Assembly (NCBI GenBank): GCA_947505055.1 | Contig: CANNLO010000063.1 | Location: 1-18,660, forward strand | DNA: 18,660 nucleotides | From: Methylococcaceae bacterium | Lineage (GTDB): Bacteria > Pseudomonadota > Gammaproteobacteria > Methylococcales > Methylomonadaceae | Reading direction: 5' to 3' | Part shown: positions 7,642 through 13,939 of the stretch, piece by piece | Position numbering within the stretch: the stretch's first letter is position 1 | How the letters are laid out: the number at the start of each line of letters is the position of its first letter | Notes under the pieces: model-generated | Database searches by the model: none | What the model saw: the letters and a program-made list of their open reading frames with translations, nothing else | Told to the model about the DNA's origin: nothing | Made by a program: the position numbers and the translations under genes

Positions 7642-7756
7642 TAAATTAATAGCTAAATACCAACAATAATTTTAGCACATTTTGAAATTTTTCAACCATG
7701 AATCAATGGAAGAATAAAAAGAGAACTTTTTAGCGGGATTAACAAGTAATAAATAA

Positions 7757-7791
7757 TCAGATTCAATCATTATTAAAATAATCGAATCTGA
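7757..7791 (-). terminator. probable terminator of the upstream paralogue gene
   Basis: TCAGATTC at 7757-7764 pairs with GAATCTGA at 7784-7791, and an inner ATTAT/ATAAT stem (7769-7773 with 7778-7782) closes on a TAAA loop, with an asymmetric internal loop between. Read on the minus strand, a T-rich tract follows. It begins about 20 bases after the stop of the gene ending at 7810. Confidence 0.5.
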
Positions 7792-7809
7792 CTTTATAGC
7801 ATACAGATC

Positions 7810-8193
7810 TTAATGAGTTTTATCGTAAATCGCTTTCATTTCAGTAAATGATTTTAATGCGTCTGCCAAACCTGCTTCTGCAGAGGCAGTGTCACCAGAA
7901 TCAACTGATTTACGAGCTGCTTTTAATACATCAGTCGCTTTTTGACGTTGACGCTCTGTAATTTCAAAACGGAATTCTTTTGAAGCTTGAGCAGCTTTAA
8001 GAATATCTTGTGATGCAGTTGACAAGTCGCCACTTTTTACTGAAGCTTGTGCAGTTGCAATTCCTGACAACGTGTTTTCAATAGCTTCTTTTACAGCAGC
8101 TTCGCCTTTAGGCTCAGCAATTGCAGTTGAAGAAATTGCAGCCATAGACATTACCATAACCACAGAAACTACGATTTTTTTAAATACTTTCAT
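7810..8193 (-). CDS. small exported helical protein with internal repeat
   Basis: A 127-residue protein. The signal peptide runs to an AIA site at about 24-26 and the mature protein is predicted all-helical. An internal duplication is visible: SVKSGD...L..A..ASKEF at 51-74 and SVDSGD...L..A..SFTEM at 96-119, each a helix-turn-helix unit, so the fold may be a four-helix bundle. The small metal-binding protein SmbP of nitrifiers has a similar size and repeat logic, but the histidine-rich metal ligands of SmbP are absent here. AGGT lies about ten bases before the ATG. It is the upstream member of a paralogous pair with the gene at 7193-7579; between them lie its terminator and the 16-bp palindrome, which argues for separate transcription. 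Function unknown. Confidence 0.8.
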   Translation of the reverse strand: MKVFKKIVVSVVMVMSMAAISSTAIAEPKGEAAVKEAIENTLSGIATAQASVKSGDLSTASQDILKAAQASKEFRFEITERQRQKATDVLKAARKSVDSGDTASAEAGLADALKSFTEMKAIYDKTH

Positions 8194-8346
8194 TGATTAA
8201 ACCTATATTGTTGATATTTATGTTTTTAGCATTACTAACAAAATGAAAATTTATGCAAAAAAAGCAATAATATAACATTGAGATGAGTTAATACTGTGGC
8301 GCATTCTAGCACAGAAAAAATTAAATCATAGGTAAATGGTGAGGAA

Positions 8347-8538
8347 TTACTCATCATCTCGTTTGATGTCAATTACAACTTCTCCATGGTCATCTTCAGA
8401 CACAATAAATAAAATCGGAGCACAACAAACCGCGCAGTCTTCATAATATCGTTGGGGACCTGAACTGGAATCAATCAAAACATCCAGGGCTTCCCCACAA
8501 TAAGGACAATCAATAATAATTTCTTCAAGATTTTGCAT
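8347..8538 (-). CDS. CPXCG-motif cysteine-rich small protein
   Basis: A 63-residue acidic protein of the Cys-rich CPXCG family, a zinc-ribbon-like fold of unknown function. Cysteines are at 11 and 14 (CPYCG) and at 35, 38 and 39 (CAVCC), with the conserved DSSSGPQRYYEDC segment between them. Full length for the family. The start codon lies only two bases after the stop of the upstream dehydrogenase gene and has no clear Shine-Dalgarno, so it is probably translated by coupling as the last gene of a three-gene minus-strand operon. Confidence 0.9.
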   Translation of the reverse strand: MQNLEEIIIDCPYCGEALDVLIDSSSGPQRYYEDCAVCCAPILFIVSEDDHGEVVIDIKRDDE

Positions 8539-8540
8539 TT

Positions 8541-9371
8541 TTAAATCTGTCTGAGTAAATAGTCTAACCAGGGCATGGGTAAAATACGTTTAAGAAATGC
8601 AAATAGATAGGTAGGAAAAGTTACGTAATAACGATGTTTTGGGTTTTTAGCTTCAAGAGCATGAATAACCTTAGCTGTAACTGCTTGAGCCGGTAAGGTG
8701 AATGGGGCAGCGGCACCTTCTTTTTCCAAGCGTACTTCCATTTTTTTGTAAATCTCTTTATAGTAACTGTTAGTCGGATCTATATTTTTTTTATACAAAG
8801 AGAATGCATTTTTTCTAAAATTACTCAAAATTGGTCCAGGTTCAATTATCGAAATATGAATATTTGAACCATAAAGTTCCAGTCGTAAAGTATCCGCCAA
8901 ACCTTCCAGAGCAAATTTACTTGCATTATAAGCACCACGATAGGTCATAGCGACAAAACCCAAAATTGAGCTGTTATAAATAATCCGTCCATGTCCCTGT
9001 TCACGCATTAAGGGAAGAATTAAGTTAGTCAGTTCATGTGTGCCAAACAGATTGGTTTCAAATTGAAATCTTAGAACATCTCGGCTTAAATCTTCAACTG
9101 CACCTGGTTGACCAAAAGCGCCATTATTGAACAATGCATCAATTTTCCCATCAGTTAATTCAATTGCCAATCTAACCGCAGTTTGAATACTGTTACTGTC
9201 AGCCAAATCCAATTGAAAAGCTGAAAATCCTTCTAGTTGTAAGCGGGATACATCGTCTGGTTTACGGGCTGTTGCAATAACGTTATGTCCGCGATTTTTT
9301 AATTCCATCGCCGTAGTGTAGCCAATTCCTGTAGAACAGCCTGTAATTAAAATGGTTTTTGATGAACTCAT
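8541..9371 (-). CDS. short-chain dehydrogenase/reductase, YbbO-like
   Basis: A 276-residue classical SDR resembling E. coli YbbO, an NADP-dependent aldehyde reductase, along most of its length. The cofactor motif TGCSTGIG is at 10-17. Arg36 after the second strand favours NADP(H). The catalytic tetrad is Asn107, Ser135, Tyr148 and Lys152 (YNASK). The usual NNAG motif reads NNGA at 82-85. A hydrophobic, basic C-terminal tail (about 250-276) may associate with membrane. The substrate is not evident; long-chain or other aldehydes are plausible from the YbbO relationship. It lies eight bases after the DUF4124 gene and two before the CPXCG gene, so the three probably form an operon. Confidence 0.9.
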   Translation of the reverse strand: MSSSKTILITGCSTGIGYTTAMELKNRGHNVIATARKPDDVSRLQLEGFSAFQLDLADSNSIQTAVRLAIELTDGKIDALFNNGAFGQPGAVEDLSRDVLRFQFETNLFGTHELTNLILPLMREQGHGRIIYNSSILGFVAMTYRGAYNASKFALEGLADTLRLELYGSNIHISIIEPGPILSNFRKNAFSLYKKNIDPTNSYYKEIYKKMEVRLEKEGAAAPFTLPAQAVTAKVIHALEAKNPKHRYYVTFPTYLFAFLKRILPMPWLDYLLRQI

Positions 9372-9379
9372 TAAGCTGA

Positions 9380-9955
9380 TTATTTGGCTAATTCTTGCTC
9401 AGTAAAATAAAAACTTTTACCGCTACTGCAATTGATTAAAAATACCAAGGCACTCTTAGAACTATTTCCATGTAATTCAGCGGCTTCAACCCGATTGCAT
9501 TGCGCAGTAGCCAAAGCTTTTTCTGACGCTAATCGTCTGAATCGTTCGATATCAGGAAGTCTATTCTGATAATTTTTAACTAATTCTGGCAATTGATCGG
9601 AAATATATGGGGGAATTGAAAATACCGAAAATTTATTGGGATTGTTTTTTATAAGGAACTGATTTTTGGCGCTTTCACTCTGTGAATCTTGTTTTAACTG
9701 GATTTGTTTTTTTAATAAAATTTCTTGTTCGGATTTTTCATCAAATTCTTTTTGCGCTAAAGCCTGTCTTTGTTTTTCTTCATCAGGTGATTCAATAGAG
9801 TCGCCAGTCTTAATGTTGATCTGTTCGGTTTTTTGCTCGGATTCACAAGGCTTTGATTGGTAATTTGTTTTTCCATTAATATCGGTACATTTATAAATAC
9901 CTGCAAAAGTATAGGTAGAAAAAAGACATCCAAAAAGAAGCAGTGTAATTCTCAT
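9380..9955 (-). CDS. exported DUF4124-domain protein
   Basis: A 191-residue protein with a signal peptide (cleavage after TFA at 16-18) followed at once by a DUF4124 domain: the GIYKCTDINGKTNYQSKPC pattern at 19-37, with paired cysteines at 23 and 37. The middle (about 40-105) is a Gln/Glu/Lys-rich probable coiled coil. The C-terminal part (about 130-191) has two further cysteines (153 and 176) and ends in a short beta-rich segment. Predicted periplasmic; DUF4124 has no assigned function. GAGGAA about six bases before the ATG gives a strong ribosome site. First gene of the minus-strand cluster. Confidence 0.85.
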   Translation of the reverse strand: MRITLLLFGCLFSTYTFAGIYKCTDINGKTNYQSKPCESEQKTEQINIKTGDSIESPDEEKQRQALAQKEFDEKSEQEILLKKQIQLKQDSQSESAKNQFLIKNNPNKFSVFSIPPYISDQLPELVKNYQNRLPDIERFRRLASEKALATAQCNRVEAAELHGNSSKSALVFLINCSSGKSFYFTEQELAK

Positions 9956-10020
9956 TTTTTCCTCGTAAACAACTATTAAGGTTGCAAGAGTATAGGCGAT
10001 AAATAAAGGGTGAGTGCATT

Positions 10021-10200
10021 AAAATAACAAATCTATTTAAATCATATACTTAATATTTATTTTAAAGGTGGATCGTTTAACTTTTAAAATAAAATTAAAT
10101 TTTAAAGCGAGAATATAAAAATATATATTTTTCAGTTACCTAGTAATATTAAATTAAAAAAATTAAAAATTTATTATTACTATTAGTCAGGTTTAATCTT
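10021..10200. other. AT-rich block, possible DNA-unwinding element
   Basis: By my count only 26 of these 180 bases are G or C (about 86% A+T), far above the flanking genes. It includes ATCTATTTA at 10031-10039, which is shared with the left 13-mer of the E. coli oriC unwinding element. It lies about 65 bases from the DnaA-box cluster. High A+T alone is also common upstream of promoters. Confidence 0.4.
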
Positions 10201-10219
10201 GTTGAAAAGTCATTTTTTT

Positions 10220-10244
10220 CTATACAAAACATAAGCATGTATAG
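10220..10244. promoter_or_regulatory. CTATACA-N11-TGTATAG inverted repeat
   Basis: A perfect 7-bp inverted repeat, CTATACA at 10220-10226 and TGTATAG at 10238-10244, with an 11-base spacer. The heptamer TGTATAG occurs again at 10385-10391. Spacing and symmetry fit a regulator dimer contacting two successive major grooves. The regulator is unknown. Confidence 0.35.
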
Positions 10245-10265
10245 GTTCTAAAAATGCTGCTAAGC

Positions 10266-10332
10266 TTATCCTCATCTTGTGTATAAAATGTTGATAAATA
10301 TCATCTCGATGTTATTCACAGCTCTATCCACA
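10266..10332. other. cluster of five DnaA-box-like 9-mers (possible replication origin)
   Basis: Against the DnaA-box consensus TTATNCACA I see: 10266-10274 (+, TTATCCTCA, 8/9); 10278-10286 (-, TTATACACA, 9/9); 10289-10297 (-, TTATCAACA, 8/9); 10312-10320 (+, TTATTCACA, 9/9); 10324-10332 (+, CTATCCACA, 8/9). Starts are 11-12 bases apart within each sub-cluster. Together with the adjacent AT-rich block and the flip of gene orientation this resembles an oriC. No origin-associated gene is visible, so a DnaA-controlled promoter region is the main alternative. Confidence 0.5.
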
Positions 10333-10509
10333 AGTTATTAATAATTTCTTAACAGTTTTAGTCTATGTTGTAAGCTGTCATTAATGTATAGAATAGACAT
10401 CCTTTTTATAAAAAGATGATTTTTAGACTAGTCATTTGTCAGAAAAAACTGCCTGATCCTAATTGTGTGAGGCTTTCGTACTGTAGATTTAAGAGTAAAT
10501 AACATCATC

Positions 10510-11502
10510 ATGTCAGAACTAAACAGCAGTGAAACTACCGTTCAACCGGCATTAATGGGGTTGAAAAACTATATTAATCAGCAGATTATCGGTCAGGATG
10601 TGCTTATTGAGCGTATGCTGATTGGTCTGTTGGCTGATGGCCATATACTGGTTGAAGGCGCACCTGGTTTGGCCAAGACTCGGGCAATCAATGTTTTAAG
10701 TAAAGGCATACAAGGTGATTTTCATCGGGTGCAGTTCACTCCTGATTTATTACCTGCTGATTTGACCGGTACTGAAATTTATCGTCCTCAGCAAGGAACG
10801 TTTGAATTTCAAAAAGGTCCTTTGTTTCATAATTTGATTTTGGCTGATGAAATCAATCGCTCACCAGCCAAAGTTCAGGCCGCGTTGTTGGAAGCGATGG
10901 CTGAACGCCAGATAACCGTTGGACAGGCAACTTATCCTTTGCCAAAATTGTTTATGGTCATGGCCACACAAAATCCAATCGAACAGGAAGGCACTTATCC
11001 CCTCCCTGAAGCGCAGTTGGATCGTTTTTTGTTGCATGTAAAAATTGATTATCCAAAAGCGGAACATGAAAAAAGCATTTTGCATTTGGCTAGAGCCGAA
11101 GCGCGATCAGGTTCAGTAAAAACCGCAGAGCAATATCAGCCAATTGATCAAAAGACTTTATTTACCGCACGCAATGAGGTGTTGGATTTACACATGGCTG
11201 AAAGTCTGGAAAACTATTTGCTACAAATTATCTTGGCAACCCGCAATCCGGGGGCTTATGGGCAAGACTTGGCATCTTGGTTGCAATATGGCGCAAGTCC
11301 AAGAGCAAGCATAGCGTTGGATCGCTGCTCCAGGGCAAAAGCCTGGTTGGCGCAACGTGATTTTGTTTGTCCGGAAGATATTCAGGATATGGCGTTTGAC
11401 GTGTTAAGGCATCGTTTGATTTTGTCTTATGAAGCGGAAGCGGAAGGTATTACTACCGATCACTTTATTAAAGAACTAATTTCCAGAGTTGCTGTACCTT
11501 GA
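10510..11502 (+). CDS. MoxR-family AAA+ ATPase
   Basis: A 330-residue cytoplasmic MoxR ATPase, usual length. Walker A GAPGLAKT is at 50-57, Walker B LILADEIN at 109-116, sensor 1 ATQNP at 152-156, the GTYPLPEAQLDRF segment at 161-173 and the GASPRAS sensor 2 region near 259-265. MoxR proteins act as chaperones or remodellers for VWA-domain partners, usually encoded just downstream, as here. First gene of the Bat operon. The start has no strong Shine-Dalgarno (an AAGAG lies 14 bases upstream). The stop overlaps the start of the DUF58 gene by four bases. Confidence 0.95.
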   Translation: MSELNSSETTVQPALMGLKNYINQQIIGQDVLIERMLIGLLADGHILVEGAPGLAKTRAINVLSKGIQGDFHRVQFTPDLLPADLTGTEIYRPQQGTFEFQKGPLFHNLILADEINRSPAKVQAALLEAMAERQITVGQATYPLPKLFMVMATQNPIEQEGTYPLPEAQLDRFLLHVKIDYPKAEHEKSILHLARAEARSGSVKTAEQYQPIDQKTLFTARNEVLDLHMAESLENYLLQIILATRNPGAYGQDLASWLQYGASPRASIALDRCSRAKAWLAQRDFVCPEDIQDMAFDVLRHRLILSYEAEAEGITTDHFIKELISRVAVP

Positions 11503-12422
11503 TCACGTTTAGAAAACAAGCCGATTCGGTCAATACGACTTCAAGTGAACTGATTTCAGCTTCACTTAAAACCCTGATTGATTTGGCAAGGCCTGCTTCA
11601 GGTTTAAATCTGAAACATTCAGCCATCCGTTCCGGACAAAGCGGTGGCTATGTGTCCCGTTTCAAAGGACGGGGCATGGAGTTTGAAGAAGCTAGAATGT
11701 ATCAGCCAGGCGATGATATACGTAGTATCGATTGGCGGGTTACGGCTCGAACTGGCAATACTCATACCAAGGTATTTCGAGAAGAGCGGGAAAGACCAGT
11801 ATTTATTTCAGTGGATAATCGCCCTGCGATGCACTTTGCGACACGAGGTGTTTTTAAATCAGTTTTGGCAGCAAAACTTGCCGGTTTATTGGCATGGGCT
11901 GCACAGCATCATGGCGACAGGATTGGCGGGCAGATATTTACAGGTAATGATTGCCTTGAATTAAAACCTAAAAATGGCAAACATGCGGTATTGCAGTTTT
12001 TAAATGCCCTTGTTTGCGAAGGTGTGTTAATAACCAAAAGCCCGGTTACAATGACTTTGGAAAAAGTACTGGCAAGACTGATGCAGCATGCTCGTCCTGG
12101 AAGTCTGGTTTATATTATCAGTGATTTTCGTGGTATTAATGAACAGGTTGAAATCTATCTGGCAAAATTAGCCAAGCATTGTGAAGTAGTTTTAATTTTT
12201 GTTTATGACCCACTGGAAAGTCAATTACCCGAAAAAGGCCGTTATCGTTTTACCGATGAAAAAAAAGATGTGGTTATTGATACCGGCGATCAACAACGCT
12301 TATTCAATTATCAACAACATTTCAACCAGCGACTGCAGCAATTGGAGCAATTAGCCAAAAAATTAGGTTTGGCGTTTATTCGATGCAGCACTACAGATGA
12401 CCCAGTACAGCGGTTAAGATAA
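11499..12422 (+). CDS. DUF58-domain protein (TTG start)
   Basis: A 307-residue DUF58 protein, the regular partner of MoxR. The signature runs from about residue 54 to 90: SRFKGRGMEFEEAR, then YQPGDDIRSIDWRVTARTG. A degenerate VWA-like core follows, in which the MIDAS position reads DNRPAM near 106-111, so metal binding is doubtful. No membrane segment is present, unlike many DUF58 proteins. No in-frame ATG occurs before residue 60, which would cut the domain. The start is therefore TTG at 11499, in a TTGA overlap with the moxR stop, typical of translational coupling. Its role in the Bat system is not known in detail; it is thought to act with MoxR. Confidence 0.9.
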   Translation: MITFRKQADSVNTTSSELISASLKTLIDLARPASGLNLKHSAIRSGQSGGYVSRFKGRGMEFEEARMYQPGDDIRSIDWRVTARTGNTHTKVFREERERPVFISVDNRPAMHFATRGVFKSVLAAKLAGLLAWAAQHHGDRIGGQIFTGNDCLELKPKNGKHAVLQFLNALVCEGVLITKSPVTMTLEKVLARLMQHARPGSLVYIISDFRGINEQVEIYLAKLAKHCEVVLIFVYDPLESQLPEKGRYRFTDEKKDVVIDTGDQQRLFNYQQHFNQRLQQLEQLAKKLGLAFIRCSTTDDPVQRLR

Positions 12423-12485
12423 TTAAGCACCGATAGATAAAATCATTAAAGTTACGCTCTAACGACTTCAATTCAAAACAAAAAA

Positions 12486-12962
12486 ATGCAACCGACAGAA
12501 CTCCCACTTAAAGATATACACGAACCAGTAGCCATAGGATGGTGGCCTCCAGCCATAGGCTGGTGGCTTTTGGCGATAACAGTTCCAATACTGATTATTT
12601 TTTTTATTTGGGTTTATAAAAGATTAACGCGTAGGACAGCAATTAAAACGGCCACAAAAATATTATCAGAACTTAAACAGGATAAGACACGAAATAATCT
12701 GGAAATGGTAGCTGAACTTTCCATGCTGCTAAGACGTGTAGCGATTAGCGTATCACCAAGAGTCAAGTCAGCCGGATTGACGGGAACACAATGGTTGTCA
12801 TTTCTTGACAGTACAGTAAAAGACTCACCGTTTAGTAGCGGCATTGGCCAGCTTTTGACTGAAGCGCCTTATCGAAAAATGGCTGTTACCGAACAGGAAC
12901 GGTCTCAATTAATCAGCCTCTGCGAAAATTGGCTTAAAGCCCAAGTACAAAAAAAATCATGA
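12486..12962 (+). CDS. DUF4381-domain membrane protein
   Basis: A 158-residue protein with the family's N-terminal pattern, LKDIHEP then WWPPA and GWW (residues 8-27), one membrane helix at about 24-44 and a basic KRLTRR edge at 45-50. That places the rest (50-158) in the cytoplasm. A 21-bp imperfect tandem repeat (12530-12550 and 12551-12571, 17 of 21 identical) encodes the double AIGWW motif. The gene follows the only real gap in the operon (63 bases) and lacks a visible Shine-Dalgarno, so expression may be lower than that of its neighbours. Its stop overlaps the batA start in an ATGA. Function unknown; always associated with MoxR/VWA clusters. Confidence 0.88.
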   Translation: MQPTELPLKDIHEPVAIGWWPPAIGWWLLAITVPILIIFFIWVYKRLTRRTAIKTATKILSELKQDKTRNNLEMVAELSMLLRRVAISVSPRVKSAGLTGTQWLSFLDSTVKDSPFSSGIGQLLTEAPYRKMAVTEQERSQLISLCENWLKAQVQKKS

Positions 12963-13939
12963 TTAACTTTGAATGGCCCTGGCTTTTAGCCGCGCTACCT
13001 TTACCTTTATTAATTCGCTGGCTGGTGTCAGCCAATTTGCCTGCGGAACAGGCTGCTTTAAAAGTTCCATTTTTGGAAGATTTTTCAACAGGTGAAACCA
13101 GGGCTGTTTCTAAAACGGAGCAATGGCCCTTATTGCTGGCAGCACTTGCCTGGTTATTTTTGGTGCTTGCTTGTACTCGTCCACAATGGCTGGGTGAGCC
13201 CATTGAGCAGGCAGTCAGTGGACGCGATTTAATGCTGGCGGTAGATTTATCCGGCAGCATGGAAGAACAGGATTTTATGCTTAACAAGCGACCGGTTGAT
13301 CGCTTGACGGCTGCCAAAGGCGTAGCGGGTGATTTTATTAATCGACGTGTTGGTGACAGAGTCGGTTTGATTCTGTTTGGCACCCAGGCTTATCTACAAA
13401 CACCGTTAACTTTTGACCGAAAAACGGTGATGACCTTATTAAACGAATCGGTCATCGGTTTGGCCGGTGATAACACAGCAATAGGCGATGCCATTGGTTT
13501 GGCGGTGAAACGTCTTAAAGATGAACAGGCCAACAGCCGGGTTTTGGTGTTAATGACGGATGGTGCCAATACCGCTGGTGAAGTTACTCCCTTGAAAGCC
13601 GCAGAGTTGGCAGCTGCCCAGCATTTGAAAATTTATACCATCGGCATCGGTGCCGATGAAATGATCGTGCGCAGCTTTTTTGGTAACCGTAAAGTTAATC
13701 CTTCTGTCGATCTGGATGAGAAAACTTTGATAAAGATTGCCGAAAGTACCGGCGGCCAATATTATCGGGCCAGAAATACCGATGAATTGAATAATATTTA
13801 TATGAGACTCGACGAGCTTGAACCGGTTGAAAAAGAAAAACAATATTTCAGGCCTCGTAGTGAATTATATTTTTGGCCGCTAGGGCTATCCTTAACGCTG
13901 GCAGCTTTCATTGCTTTGTCCAAGGTGCGCTTCTCATGA
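12959..13939 (+). CDS. batA: BatA-like VWA-domain membrane protein
   Basis: A 326-residue protein with membrane helices at about 6-22, 55-72 and 304-321 and a von Willebrand factor A domain between the second and third (about 90-290). The MIDAS metal site is intact: DLSGS at 96-100, a Thr in the TPLTF loop at about 149-153, and MTDGANT at about 198-204. Positive residues before the second helix put the VWA domain outside, in the periplasm. BatA-type proteins are implicated in envelope stress and aerotolerance in Bacteroides and Leptospira; the exact role is open. It starts in an ATGA overlap with the DUF4381 gene and ends in one with the next gene. Confidence 0.9.
   Translation: MINFEWPWLLAALPLPLLIRWLVSANLPAEQAALKVPFLEDFSTGETRAVSKTEQWPLLLAALAWLFLVLACTRPQWLGEPIEQAVSGRDLMLAVDLSGSMEEQDFMLNKRPVDRLTAAKGVAGDFINRRVGDRVGLILFGTQAYLQTPLTFDRKTVMTLLNESVIGLAGDNTAIGDAIGLAVKRLKDEQANSRVLVLMTDGANTAGEVTPLKAAELAAAQHLKIYTIGIGADEMIVRSFFGNRKVNPSVDLDEKTLIKIAESTGGQYYRARNTDELNNIYMRLDELEPVEKEKQYFRPRSELYFWPLGLSLTLAAFIALSKVRFS

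Larger units (their letters stand above)
9956..10509. other. large divergent intergenic region
   Basis: A gap of 554 bases between the minus-strand DUF4124 cluster and the plus-strand Bat operon, with no open frame of note. It contains a 180-base AT-rich block, a CTATACA/TGTATAG inverted repeat and a cluster of DnaA-box-like sequences (listed separately). The promoters of both divergent operons must lie here. Candidates are weak: TATACT on the minus strand at 9994-9989 for the DUF4124 gene, and TTGTCA at 10436-10441 with a poor -10 near 10458 for moxR. Confidence 0.7.

Noticed and set aside
7193..8193. Assignment of the paired exported proteins to SmbP metal-binding proteins
   Set aside because: Size and helical repeats are similar, but the histidine-rich metal ligands that define SmbP are missing.
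13873..13935. Upstream extension of the BatB-C frame into batA
   Set aside because: It begins at a non-ATG codon, adds 21 residues without family support, and the ATG at 13936 sits in a stop-start overlap with a Shine-Dalgarno site.
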